Shown piece by piece: positions 28,491 to 38,265 of a stretch of DNA of 64,000 bases. The position numbers were made by a program, and so were the translations under genes. Every line of letters starts with the position of its first letter. The stretch's first letter is position 1. This stretch comes from an uncultured Prevotellaceae bacterium (GTDB taxonomy: Bacteria; Bacteroidota; Bacteroidia; Bacteroidales; Bacteroidaceae), in assembly GCA_946411565.1 (NCBI GenBank), contig CAMKEM010000005.1, forward strand, positions 1-64,000, given 5' to 3'. Below the pieces are notes generated by a model. That model ran no database searches and was not told the origin of the DNA. It worked only from the letters and a program-made list of their open reading frames with translations.

Positions 28491-28526
28491 GGTAACAAGT
28501 AACAGGTAACAATAAGAAAAATAGTG
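28491..28526 (+). repeat. 36-bp GTAAC repeat
   Basis: GGTAACAAGTAACAGGTAACAATAAGAAAAATAGTG. Confidence 0.9.
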
Positions 28527-28535
28527 TAGAAGAAA

Positions 28536-28568
28536 TTTTGTGGGGTGCAGGAATATTGCTATCTTTGC
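28536..28568 (+). promoter_or_regulatory. Promoter with inverted repeat over the -7 region
   Basis: ATTTTG-N19-TATCTTTGC; GTGGGGTGCAGGAA (28540-28553) / TTCTTGCACCCCAC (28583-28596). Confidence 0.6.
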
Positions 28569-28661
28569 AAACGCATGAGGTGTTCTTGCACCCCACGGAA
28601 AGAAAATCTAAACATGGTGAGTTAGACGGATTAATTTTCAAGACTGCGAGGGCTGAAAGCC

Positions 28662-28833
28662 CGACACCTAACAGGGCAGTCCGTGAGGGCTGTCAATACG
28701 ATAGGTATATGGTGAAAGGAGCGCTGTAAGTGCGACACCTGTAAACTATGACTCTAGGTGTCGGTCCTACAGACCTCATTCCATAAATATCGACAAATAC
28801 AACAGCCCTTACGGACTGCCCTTTTAGGTGTCG
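28662..28833. repeat. 32-bp inverted repeat with nested GACACCT hairpins
   Basis: CGACACCTAACAGGGCAGTCCGTGAGGGCTGT / ACAGCCCTTACGGACTGCCCTTTTAGGTGTCG (30/32 complementary). Confidence 0.8.
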
Positions 28834-28881
28834 CACCTACGGCGCTCTTTGTCGATTTTAATCTATAGAAAATCTATAAAA

Positions 28882-29904
28882 ATGTCATCAACTCACATTA
28901 AACAAACAATAAATATGAAAGAAAATATATTAAAAGACATACTGAATCGTTTTGACCACTTTATAAAGAATGTGGATTTCGACAATCTGCCTGAACGGGA
29001 TAGTGAGGACTATCGCGAGCTGCTGATGCAGACGGCTAACGACGGGATATTCTGCGATGGAAGATACAGCGCGAACACGGAATATACGCTTGAGGTATTC
29101 GAAAACCCTGACTATGCAAGCGAGAGCCGTAGTCTGGTTGCTATCAATGCCCTGAGCGAGAAAGACCGCGTGCGCTTCAGGTTCTATCTGGATCTGAAGG
29201 ATATGTGCTATCCTCTTTTCCGTGGCAAGAAGACAGACTGGTCGGCATGGCCTTGGAACATGGCAGACGGCGAGAGCAGCTTGGACAACAAGGAGCTGTA
29301 TGCCTTCATAACCGACTGCAAGTGGCCGAACCTGTCGGCAGCCATCCTGTATGACATTCACATGCTGATGATGAACGATGAGGAGAACTACACCAGCGTG
29401 GCTCGCAACGAGGTTTCGATGCACGTGTTCTATGGCATAAAATCGCACTGGGGAGGACATGACCAGTCAGAGGAGAAAAAGAAGAAACTCGTTGCAGCCA
29501 TAGGCAAGTGCGCCGACGACCTGTGGGCTGTAGAGAACCACATGAAGGTGGGAAGGCTCGTGTGCAAGGATATGCTCGAATTGTCGCTCTATGACGCTAT
29601 GGACACCTTTATCGACTCTACGTTCCGCTATCAGCAGGTGCTCATGGCGAGTGAGATGGCTGCATGGATAAGGGAGAACTGGACCATAGGCGAGAGACAT
29701 CCTGAGAAGGCAAAAGAGAAGGCGTTGTGGGCAAAGCTTGATGAGCTGAAAGCAAAGTATGACGTTAAGTCGCCAAACATGAACCACACCTGTCTCATCA
29801 TCGCCATTGACATACTCCAGATGTCGATGTTCTCGGAGGAAGAGGAGAACTTCGATGATGAGGATGAATGGATCGACGAGTCTGACGAAGATAAAACAGA
29901 GTAA
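28882..29904 (+). CDS. Uncharacterised protein, acidic C-terminus
   Basis: ORF of ~340 aa; start at 28882 or 28915; no family recognised. Confidence 0.65.
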   Translation: MSSTHIKQTINMKENILKDILNRFDHFIKNVDFDNLPERDSEDYRELLMQTANDGIFCDGRYSANTEYTLEVFENPDYASESRSLVAINALSEKDRVRFRFYLDLKDMCYPLFRGKKTDWSAWPWNMADGESSLDNKELYAFITDCKWPNLSAAILYDIHMLMMNDEENYTSVARNEVSMHVFYGIKSHWGGHDQSEEKKKKLVAAIGKCADDLWAVENHMKVGRLVCKDMLELSLYDAMDTFIDSTFRYQQVLMASEMAAWIRENWTIGERHPEKAKEKALWAKLDELKAKYDVKSPNMNHTCLIIAIDILQMSMFSEEEENFDDEDEWIDESDEDKTE

Positions 29905-29907
29905 GGC

Positions 29908-30399
29908 GTGGAGTGGGAAGAAGAAATATTTGAGCCTCGGCCGAAGAAGGCGGTTGGGCGACCTGCGAGGAATCCTTTTCATACCGTAGAGTGTGAAGAG
30001 GATTTCATACGTCGCTGTAGGAATATGGTAGAGAGATATTATCACCCCACGCCTAACACGTATTCGGATTTCGTGTTTGCAGCAAGGAAGAAGACAAGCA
30101 AGTCGTGCTTCTGGGCGATGATCTTCATCTACTATATGGAAGAGAAAGGCATGGATGAAAATTATTCAGGCTTCATAGAGCGCGTGGTCAGCACGCTCGG
30201 CAACTCGGTGATATGCGACCGCCCTACTTTGAGCCGCACCATCGGGAGATTGCAGAATCTCTACATCACCATTGACGATGCCCGACTGACGGATATGGAT
30301 AATGACATAAGCATTTCAGAAGCTGACATGAAGGCTCGCAGAAAATACAGGAAGCAGTATGTGGATGTGGTGAGGTACTGGGAAGAGTGCCTGGGGTAA
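29908..30399 (+). CDS. Uncharacterised protein with AT-hook-like motif (GTG start)
   Basis: 163 aa; KKAVGRPARNPF; 3 nt after the previous gene; stop codon lies in a GTAAC repeat. Confidence 0.65.
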   Translation: MEWEEEIFEPRPKKAVGRPARNPFHTVECEEDFIRRCRNMVERYYHPTPNTYSDFVFAARKKTSKSCFWAMIFIYYMEEKGMDENYSGFIERVVSTLGNSVICDRPTLSRTIGRLQNLYITIDDARLTDMDNDISISEADMKARRKYRKQYVDVVRYWEECLG

Positions 30400-30430
30400 C
30401 AAGTAACAGGTAACAATAAGGAAAATAGTC
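30395..30430 (+). repeat. 36-bp GTAAC repeat supplying the stop codon
   Basis: GGGTAACAAGTAACAGGTAACAATAAGGAAAATAGTC. Confidence 0.9.
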
Positions 30431-30477
30431 TTGCTCGTTGTATAAACATGTACTTATTGCTGAAAAATCCCGTAAAA

Positions 30478-30510
30478 TTTTGTTGATTCATTTTTTTGTT
30501 GTACCTTTGC
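30478..30510 (+). promoter_or_regulatory. rtcB promoter
   Basis: TTTTG-N19-TACCTTTGC. Confidence 0.65.
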
Positions 30511-30516
30511 AACCTC

Positions 30517-30756
30517 ATTTGTAATACATAATTATTTTTAGTTTAACAAATACAGAATAGAGTAAGCAGACTCACTTGACAAAGATGTAATAAAAAATAC
30601 CTGCATATTTAAGCAAGGCGCAGATGCCAAGTTGATGTTCTTGTCGCAAAACCAGAACAGGAACATTGTGACTATGGCAACGCATTTTACAGACAGCCCT
30701 TATTGTGTCCTCGCGTGAGCGAGCAAGGGTTTTATATTCACAAAAAATATTACATC
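30517..30756 (+). promoter_or_regulatory. Long structured 5' leader of rtcB
   Basis: About 240 nt from predicted TSS to ATG at 30757; nested stems TGCCA/TGGCA, ATGTTC/GAACAT and CCTCGC-GTGA-GCGAG before TTTTAT. Confidence 0.5.
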
Positions 30757-31959
30757 ATGTTAGAACTAAAAGGAAAGTATTGCAAAGATTGCAAGATTTT
30801 CACAGATAATATAGAACAGGATGCACTCAGCATGATCTATCATTTCCTTGACCAGGCAATGTTTGATAATGCCAAGATTCGCATCATGCCTGATGTCCAT
30901 GCAGGCAAGGATATAGTTGTTGGCTTCACCGTGCCATTCTCTGATCATGTCAATCCCGACCATGTTGGTGGCGATATCGGTTGTTCAGTAAGCACTACTA
31001 TCACAGACCAGAAGGTCAGTAAGGATGAATATCCTACTATCGAGCGTAAAATTCGTGAAAATGTGAAGTTTGGCATGACAATTCACGAGAATGCGAAATA
31101 CGAATATCGTGAACTATACAGTTATCTTAAGAACGCGCATCAGAAAGCCCGTAAGCAATGGCCTGAGATGGTGAACGACATCGATATCAGCGAGAAAGGG
31201 ATTACCGAATTTCTTAAACGAGTGGATCAAAGCGAACACATGTTCTATCATAGCATCGGTACTGTAGGTGGAGGAAACCATTTCGTTGAGATAGGAACAA
31301 CACCTGATGGATGCTATGCTTTCACCATCCATTGTGGTAGTCGTAATCTCGGTCAGAAAGTGTGGAAATACTGGAAGATGGAGGCAGGCAAACTGACAGG
31401 TATCACTAACGGGTATCTTGTAGGTGAAGCAATGAAGGGGTATCTCACAGATATGGTTATTGCTCAGGCGTATGCTGAATTCAATCATAAGATTATCGGC
31501 AAACTGATTCTTGAGTCCATATGTTATGCAAGTGGGAAGCCTGTGCATGTCAAGGAGGTTGTTCACACCACTCACAACTATGTTGACTTCCAGATGAAGA
31601 TGCTTCGCAAGGGTGCTGTGGCGGCTCCTGAAGGTCGTAGGTTAGTCATTCCATTCAATATGCGTGACGGTCTCATTATTTGTCGTGGCAAAGGCAATGA
31701 TGACTGGAACCAGAGTGCTCCTCATGGTGCTGGCAGACTTATGTCACGTGCCATGGCAAAGGAACTTATTGCCCTTGAAGACTTTCAGGTGGTTATGCAA
31801 GGCATCTATTCCACATCAGTATGTACAGGTACTATTGACGAGAGTCCGATGGCATACAAAGATCCTGAAGAGATTTTGCAACTCATAGCCCCAACGGTAG
31901 AGGTTGAGTATTTCATTCGGCCTATTATAAACCTGAAGGCGACAAGTAGTTATGAGTAA
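30757..31959 (+). CDS. rtcB: RtcB-family RNA ligase
   Basis: MPDVHAGKDIVVGFTVPF, GGDIGCSV, GTVGGGNHFVEIG, HCGSRNLG. Confidence 0.92.
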   Translation: MLELKGKYCKDCKIFTDNIEQDALSMIYHFLDQAMFDNAKIRIMPDVHAGKDIVVGFTVPFSDHVNPDHVGGDIGCSVSTTITDQKVSKDEYPTIERKIRENVKFGMTIHENAKYEYRELYSYLKNAHQKARKQWPEMVNDIDISEKGITEFLKRVDQSEHMFYHSIGTVGGGNHFVEIGTTPDGCYAFTIHCGSRNLGQKVWKYWKMEAGKLTGITNGYLVGEAMKGYLTDMVIAQAYAEFNHKIIGKLILESICYASGKPVHVKEVVHTTHNYVDFQMKMLRKGAVAAPEGRRLVIPFNMRDGLIICRGKGNDDWNQSAPHGAGRLMSRAMAKELIALEDFQVVMQGIYSTSVCTGTIDESPMAYKDPEEILQLIAPTVEVEYFIRPIINLKATSSYE

Positions 31960-31980
31960 ACAAAAGGTAATAATAAACAG

Positions 31981-32012
31981 AAAACCATCGTCGATTTTTG
32001 ACGGTGGTTTTC
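31981..32012 (+). terminator. Terminator of rtcB
   Basis: AAAACCATCGTCGATTTTTGACGGTGGTTTT. Confidence 0.8.
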
Positions 32013-32060
32013 ACTATATAGAGATGTCAAACAAAATATGAATCTACTGAATTATCTGTC

Positions 32061-32096
32061 AGTAACAGGTAACAGGTAACAATAAGGAAATTAGTG
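32061..32096 (+). repeat. 36-bp GTAAC repeat
   Basis: AGTAACAGGTAACAGGTAACAATAAGGAAATTAGTG. Confidence 0.85.
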
Positions 32097-32100
32097 CAAT

Positions 32101-32250
32101 TGAAGGAGTGAAAGGAGTACAAGTAGTTTTTCTCTAAGGCTCAACAAGCTACGCAAGTTCCGCTCCTAAAGTCGCTTAAGGAGTACAAGACGATAGCTTT
32201 TTATCGTTTATACATCCGTCTTGCACTCCATGTACTCCTTGTACTCCATA
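32101..32250. repeat. 9-bp-period hairpin, AGGAGTACA family, copy 2
   Basis: AAGGAGTACAAGTAG ... CGCTCCTAAAGTCGCTTAAGGAGTACAAGACGATAG ... CCGTCTTGCACTCCATGTACTCCTTGTACTCC. Confidence 0.85.
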
Positions 32251-32255
32251 TAAAA

Positions 32256-35207
32256 TTACTTCTTCGGTGTACTCATCGTGTTGAAGTTCCATTGCAGATG
32301 CAGCATGGCATAGCGAGGAAGGGTGTTGGTAACGGTTTCGTATCGTCCCTGAGCATTTACATAGATATTGGTGTTGGTAAGCTGATGAAGGATGTCGAAC
32401 ATCTCCAGACGCGCGGTGAGCTTCTTCTTCAGGAACGAGCGGGCAATAGAGGCATTCCACACAAGGTTATTGGTGTTGAGGTCGCTTGAAGCATAGCCAC
32501 GACGAGAGTACATCTTTATGTCGGTTGCAAGGGTGAAGCCTGTACGGAACACGCGCCACATACCGTTGAAACCGTATGAGAAGTTAGTGGCGTTAACCTC
32601 GTTGAAGTTCGCCTGATCTGATGTGCTGTGTCGATACTCAATCTTACCACTTATGCCGAGCGAGAGACTATCACCAGTACGATAAGTGAGAGAAAGATTA
32701 TCGTTCCAGATATTGTTGTGCACCTTACTAAGAGAAGAATTTGTCTGTCCAGTCACAGCCACCATATCCACACTCTGCGAGAAGTTATAGCCGAGGTTAT
32801 TGTAGAAGTTGAAGCGTTTCTCCTTACCGAAGTCCATGCCAGAACCCGAGTTTACACTCCATGACCAGTTGCCATTAACATTGACAGGCTTATATGTGCG
32901 TCCACCAGTTGAGGAATCCACGGTATAGCCTTGCGAAACGGCATTCTGGGTAGCATCAATATTGGCATTAAGATTTGCCCATACGGTTACGGTATCGCCT
33001 CCTCGCTCCCAACGCTTGTAAGCATTAAAATACATGTTCTCATTCCATGAAGCCTTGAGGTCTGGGTTTCCGAGACGGATGTTAAGAGGATCTGAACTGT
33101 TGGTGACATCAATCGTATTCAAGATGTTAGGCTGACTATTCTTGACACTATAGCGAGCGTTGAAGCCTATCTTCTTCTTTACGTGACGGTAATAAACATA
33201 ACCCTGTGGTGAGAATTTAGTATATTCACGAGTACGGAATGCCTCTATATAGCCGTGATAGCTATATCTCTGCTTGACATTAGCAAGTCCCAATGTCATA
33301 TATGCATAGAAGTTCACGCTATCATTATAGTTCTGATACATGGTCATGAGGTTGGCACCATAATTCTTGGTCATGTCTGTACTGCGATAGCTGTTGTTCT
33401 TATCAATGTGTGCGAGAATAGAGTCGTTGCAGCTTGGAAGTTCGCCCAAAGGATGCTCGTAACCTATACCCCACCCTTCAATGTCGTGGAGGTTATGGTA
33501 TTGCTGGGTGTTGTTACGATAGTCCTGATTATAATTAAGATAGAAACGTAATGAAAGATGCTCATTCGCATTATAGACATATCCAGCATCAAAGCCATAG
33601 CCATAGTTATGGTTAGGAGATGTGGTATATTTATTCTGATACAGGTCGCTGTTCTCAACACGGAAATAGTTGACATCCTGAATACTATAACTCTTGTCCT
33701 TTGTATTGCCATAGTTGCCCCAAATAGTACCCTCGATATAGTCACCAGAACTGAGCTTAAACTCTACATTCATATTGTTATTGGCATTAAAAGACTTATA
33801 GTTGCCGAGAGAGGTGTCCTTGCGACGATTGATGAGCTGTGCCTGAAGCTGAGGATTGAGTTGGGTAGAGAAGGTAGAATCAAGGCTCTGCTGAACATTT
33901 CCCCAACGATTGAATTCCTCATCGGCAAGCATACTGTGAGAAACGTAGTCGTTGTTGTTCTCCTTGTAATTGATGTATGTGTAGTTATACAACCAATATG
34001 GCTTTCTAACGTAAAACATATTGGTGAGTCCAATACTCTTGCTATGAGAAATACGTTCGCTCATAGAGCGTGAATAGTTGTTTCCCGTACTTAGGAACTG
34101 CTCATTATTGTTCGTGTTCTCATCAACAGACTTATCCCATGAGAACTCTACGTTTCCTTGCTCTTCCCAGCGTTGTTCTTTCTCTGAGATCTGGAGGTCA
34201 AGACCAGCCTTACGAGTGGTACGAGAGCCTTCCGGCTGATTGGCAGGATCCCAGTCGCCATCACGTCCCGGCTTGCGGTTCTCGTTGACGTTGTTGGTAT
34301 TGGCATAGACAGAGAGACGGGAGCAGTCGGTATAGCGTAATGCGAAGAGACGCGCCATATAACGGTCTTCCGTACCACCAGCAACTTCTACGTTTCCGAG
34401 GAAGCCTTTGTTGTACTGACGTTTGAGCTGAACGTCCATTGTGAACTTCTTCTCTTCTTGCTCACGACCAGCCCATTTACTCTTCTCCGAACTTTTATGA
34501 TACACTTGTATATTCTTCACCGTGAAGCTTGGAAGGTTTTCGAGCATGACCTTCTTATTGCCCTTGAAGAAGTCTTTGCCGTTGAGGGTAAGTTCCTCTA
34601 CCTTCTCGCCATTTACGGTTATTTCGCCTTCGCTGCTGAGCTTGGCACCAGGCAACTGACGGACAAGGGCATCGAGCATACTGCCTTCTTCAAGTGGAAA
34701 GGCATCGGCATTATAGATGATTGTATCGCCATGCTGAACCATCTTAATCTTGGTAGCCTTGACAACCACCTCATCAAGCATTACGCTATCGGGAACACCA
34801 ACCTTAACTGGGCGCATATATATGACAGGCAACTCGAACCAGCGGTTACGAGCCACCTTCTTGATTTCATAGTCAATGGTGTTGGGATAATAGCCTGGTG
34901 CCTTTGCCTTCAGAATGAACTTTCCTACGGCAGAATCAGCAGGAACCTTGAGCTCATAGTATGTACGGTCGCGCATATTCCAGCGGCTCTTTTCATACCT
35001 ATGACAGGTCATAGTGTCGATAACAGTACTATCGGCACGCATGAGAGTTACAAACACGCTATCAGGACCCGCCTTCGTCTTTGCATCGATGACGTATCCG
35101 CATAGCTCAATTTTCTTCTCTTTCTTTTTCTTTGCGTTTTCTGCATAAGATGATACTGAAGTAGCCAACATTACCATGACTACCAGTAGGTTAACAAATT
35201 TTTTCAA
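32256..35207 (-). CDS. Outer-membrane beta-barrel family protein with N-terminal carboxypeptidase-regulatory-like and plug domains
   Basis: 983 aa; signal peptide; LDALVRQLPGAKLSSEGEITVNGEKVEELTLNGKDFF plug; aromatic-rich barrel strands. Confidence 0.85.
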   Translation of the reverse strand: MKKFVNLLVVMVMLATSVSSYAENAKKKKEKKIELCGYVIDAKTKAGPDSVFVTLMRADSTVIDTMTCHRYEKSRWNMRDRTYYELKVPADSAVGKFILKAKAPGYYPNTIDYEIKKVARNRWFELPVIYMRPVKVGVPDSVMLDEVVVKATKIKMVQHGDTIIYNADAFPLEEGSMLDALVRQLPGAKLSSEGEITVNGEKVEELTLNGKDFFKGNKKVMLENLPSFTVKNIQVYHKSSEKSKWAGREQEEKKFTMDVQLKRQYNKGFLGNVEVAGGTEDRYMARLFALRYTDCSRLSVYANTNNVNENRKPGRDGDWDPANQPEGSRTTRKAGLDLQISEKEQRWEEQGNVEFSWDKSVDENTNNNEQFLSTGNNYSRSMSERISHSKSIGLTNMFYVRKPYWLYNYTYINYKENNNDYVSHSMLADEEFNRWGNVQQSLDSTFSTQLNPQLQAQLINRRKDTSLGNYKSFNANNNMNVEFKLSSGDYIEGTIWGNYGNTKDKSYSIQDVNYFRVENSDLYQNKYTTSPNHNYGYGFDAGYVYNANEHLSLRFYLNYNQDYRNNTQQYHNLHDIEGWGIGYEHPLGELPSCNDSILAHIDKNNSYRSTDMTKNYGANLMTMYQNYNDSVNFYAYMTLGLANVKQRYSYHGYIEAFRTREYTKFSPQGYVYYRHVKKKIGFNARYSVKNSQPNILNTIDVTNSSDPLNIRLGNPDLKASWNENMYFNAYKRWERGGDTVTVWANLNANIDATQNAVSQGYTVDSSTGGRTYKPVNVNGNWSWSVNSGSGMDFGKEKRFNFYNNLGYNFSQSVDMVAVTGQTNSSLSKVHNNIWNDNLSLTYRTGDSLSLGISGKIEYRHSTSDQANFNEVNATNFSYGFNGMWRVFRTGFTLATDIKMYSRRGYASSDLNTNNLVWNASIARSFLKKKLTARLEMFDILHQLTNTNIYVNAQGRYETVTNTLPRYAMLHLQWNFNTMSTPKK

Positions 35208-35345
35208 CGTTATAAATTGTTTTGGTTATTTTTACTACAATGTTCGTCTGTCGTAATCTCAGTATAAAGTTAGTTTTCTCAGTCAAAAAAGTGAGAGAGT
35301 GAGGGGACAAGTCAATCCCCTCACCAAGTGTCTCATATTGTGTTA

Positions 35346-36137
35346 TTACAGATTACCTCTTTCCTTGTCAAGGTAGTACTTGTATGTACCTACCGTAAGC
35401 TCATCACATGCAGGCTCATCGCATACCACGATAGAGTGTGGGTGCATCTGGAGCATAGAAGCTGTCCACTTATGGCTTACAGAGCCGTCAATGATGTGTT
35501 TGAGGGCACGTGCCTTGTGATGCCCGTTGCAAACAAGCAGAACCTCTTTTGCTGCCATTACTGTGCCGATACCTACGGTAAGTGCCTGTGTAGGTACAAG
35601 GCTCAAGTCACCATCGAAGAAACGGGAGTTGGCGATGATTGTATCTGTGGTCAATGTCTTGATACGTGTCTTTGAAGAGAGTGAAGAACCAGGCTCGTTG
35701 AAAGCAAGGTGACCATCAGGACCTACACCTCCCATGAAGAGATCGATACCGCCTGCAGCCTCGATTGCTGCCTCATAAGCCTCACATTCTGCTATAAGGT
35801 CCTTTGCATTTCCGTTGAGTATGTGTACGTTCTCTTTCTTGATATCGATATGAGAGAAGAAGTTTGTCCACATGAAAGAATGGTAGCTCTCTGGATGATC
35901 CTCAGGAAGATTTACATACTCATCCATATTGAATGTGATGACATTCTGGAAAGAGATTTCACCAGCTTTGTAGAGATTGATGAGTTCCCTGTAGAGGCCG
36001 AGAGGTGAAGAGCCTGTTGGGCATCCCAACTTGAATGGCTTTTCTGGAGTAGGATTAGCCTCGATGATACGCTTGGCAACATAGTTTGCTGCCCACTTCG
36101 ACATTTTGTCGTAGTTTGGTTCAATAATTACTCGCAT
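35346..36137 (-). CDS. nagB: Glucosamine-6-phosphate deaminase
   Basis: 263 aa; LGCPTGSSPLGLYREL, FNMDEYVNLPEDHPESYHSFM, GVGPDGHLAFNEPGSS. Confidence 0.95.
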   Translation of the reverse strand: MRVIIEPNYDKMSKWAANYVAKRIIEANPTPEKPFKLGCPTGSSPLGLYRELINLYKAGEISFQNVITFNMDEYVNLPEDHPESYHSFMWTNFFSHIDIKKENVHILNGNAKDLIAECEAYEAAIEAAGGIDLFMGGVGPDGHLAFNEPGSSLSSKTRIKTLTTDTIIANSRFFDGDLSLVPTQALTVGIGTVMAAKEVLLVCNGHHKARALKHIIDGSVSHKWTASMLQMHPHSIVVCDEPACDELTVGTYKYYLDKERGNL

Positions 36138-36254
36138 ACTTTTCTTGTTATTGGTTGTTTAAGTTTTAGCGCCTGAAGACCTGCTACCAAAAAGTGCAAA
36201 AGGAGGGGTTTCCTCAGACTATATTTCTTTATGTTTCTATTCTTTAAACGAGAT

Positions 36255-37835
36255 TTAAAGTTCGATATTACAAGCCTGAACATCACGCTCTCCATCTTCG
36301 TCAAGAGCGGCATTCCATTCAGCCTCTGCCTTCTCGCCTTCTGCTATTAGAGAAGCCTTATCTGAAAGGTCGAAATGAGCGGCTGCCCAGTTGTATTCGT
36401 ACTGAGCAATAAGTGGCTCTACATCCTCAAACGACTTGCCTGCCTCAAGTGCAGCTATCATTTCTGCCTTTGGTACGAGCATACCTCCGAAGTCTGTCCA
36501 CTCTCCAGTTCCTTCAGATGATGCTGTCATGCCTTCACTTGCCTTAAGCACCTGTGCAAGATACATCTTCACAGCCTGATTATAGAGAGCAATACCACGC
36601 TCGATATGCTTTGGCGAAATAATACACTTCTTATATTCCGTAGCTCCTTCATTCTGCATCTTCTGAAGCACTTCTATTGCCTTCAGAATAGAGGCGATAG
36701 TATAAGGGCTAAGCATTGAAAAATTGAGGAGGTCACGACGTGTTGCCTTACCCTCTGTTCGTTTGTCACGCTTTGGCCATTTAAGAGCATCACGACGTGT
36801 ACCTACGCTTCGGAATGCCTGTGCAGGAATGATATGTGTATATCCATCTCTACCCTCTGTGATGAGCGAGAATGGTAGTTCACGGAGATCCTGATGCCCA
36901 ACATGGTGCATAATGACTGTGCTGAACGCACCTATCTGCATAGGCCAATATACATAGCTGCTGCTACCGAGCTTTGCACCACGAAGGAGCTGACCGTATT
37001 TGTTAGGTCCCATCTTGTATGAATGGTTGCTCTGGTTACTTCCAGAACCTGCATTGAAGAAACTTGTCATACAAGCAATCATAAGCGTTGCCTTATGGTG
37101 GCTCACGCTATAAGGACCTGCAAAATATGCACACGCCTCGCCATTCTCGAAATGACAGTTGGCGAAGAACAAAGACTGAGTAGCCGAGTACATACGACCA
37201 ATATGACAACCTTGTCCAACAAAGCAGTTATCAAGCTGGGCAGCATCAATAATATGGCTATCTGAACCTACGATTACGTGCTCCATAATCACATTAGCCC
37301 CTACTCCACTTGGTGCTTCTGTCAAGGAATTAATACTAACGTCAACAAGACGAGTTGCACCTGTGACATGAGCCTTAGGACCAATATGAACGTCCGTCAA
37401 CTGAAGACAATTCTTCACAACAGCACCTTCTTCTATTATGCTACCGTCAGACTCTATCTGCTTAGCATAGTCAAATGCTTTCTGCTGAAGCTTATTTACA
37501 AGCTCAGGATGTGCATAAGCCTCCTGTACTTCAAAGGCAGCCTCCATACTGGTAAGGTTATCATGAAGAATGACTTCAAGTCCGCCATCTTCCTTCATTA
37601 CACCCACCTCTGTACCATTGGCAAAAGATGTCTTGCCTGTTGTTCCGAGGTCAGAAATATCAACGAGAGTTATTCCGGACGAGAGATATACCCGACCTAT
37701 GAAGTTGACATTACTTATATGATAGTTAGAGAAATCTGTTACGACAAGGACATCGTCCCAGTTAGAAGCGGTTGAACCTGCGGATTGCAGTTTCAGTATT
37801 TCGTCTTCAGTAAGTTTGCGATATTTATTTTGCAT
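36255..37835 (-). CDS. DUF4954 family protein
   Basis: MQNKYRKLTEDEILKLQSAGSTASNWDDV; left-handed beta-helix-like middle. Start moved from 37859 because a promoter -7 (37856-37864) overlaps it. Confidence 0.8.
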   Translation of the reverse strand: MQNKYRKLTEDEILKLQSAGSTASNWDDVLVVTDFSNYHISNVNFIGRVYLSSGITLVDISDLGTTGKTSFANGTEVGVMKEDGGLEVILHDNLTSMEAAFEVQEAYAHPELVNKLQQKAFDYAKQIESDGSIIEEGAVVKNCLQLTDVHIGPKAHVTGATRLVDVSINSLTEAPSGVGANVIMEHVIVGSDSHIIDAAQLDNCFVGQGCHIGRMYSATQSLFFANCHFENGEACAYFAGPYSVSHHKATLMIACMTSFFNAGSGSNQSNHSYKMGPNKYGQLLRGAKLGSSSYVYWPMQIGAFSTVIMHHVGHQDLRELPFSLITEGRDGYTHIIPAQAFRSVGTRRDALKWPKRDKRTEGKATRRDLLNFSMLSPYTIASILKAIEVLQKMQNEGATEYKKCIISPKHIERGIALYNQAVKMYLAQVLKASEGMTASSEGTGEWTDFGGMLVPKAEMIAALEAGKSFEDVEPLIAQYEYNWAAAHFDLSDKASLIAEGEKAEAEWNAALDEDGERDVQACNIEL

Positions 37836-38039
37836 ATTTACGGGTTTAGGTTTCTGCAAAGGTACAATAAATATCTTATATTATAAAATGTTTATCAATT
37901 TCACTTTCTCGTTTTTGTTATTTTTAACAAATGCAAAGTGAACCTTATCATAAGATCTTTTGAAAATCAACTATTGCAATCTGCCTATAAAACCTTAATT
38001 CAACGAATCAACAATCTACAGATAAAGCGCAAAAGTACG

Positions 38040-38170
38040 CTCTATGTAACTCCCAAGTAGCTCCTATGTAAGTCCCTTCTTCCAAGGGACCAAACTCGGT
38101 GAAAGTCCGTTCCAGAAGCGGACTTAGAAGGGACCTTCACCGAGTTTGGTTCGGAGAAACAACGGAGGCA
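38040..38170. repeat. 11-bp-period array with central hairpin
   Basis: TATGTAACTCC/CAAGTAGCTCC/TATGTAAGTCC...; ACCAAACTCGGTGAA / TTCACCGAGTTTGGT. Confidence 0.8.
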
Positions 38171-38265
38171 AAGTGAATGACCAGGGAATATAATGCACCT
38201 TCATAATAATAATCTAACGTTGATTATAAAATAACGAGAGGGAATAGCCAACTTTAATATAAAGA

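Noticed and set aside
27227-28498. 423-aa minus-strand ORF
   Set aside because: Antisense shadow of the DUF3987-like gene; His/Leu-rich composition typical of reverse-frame ORFs.
26207-30399. Complete prophage or ICE
   Set aside because: No integrase, capsid, terminase, relaxase or tra genes nearby.
13774-32096. GTAAC repeats as a CRISPR array
   Set aside because: Copies are kilobases apart, in both orientations, with no spacers or cas genes.
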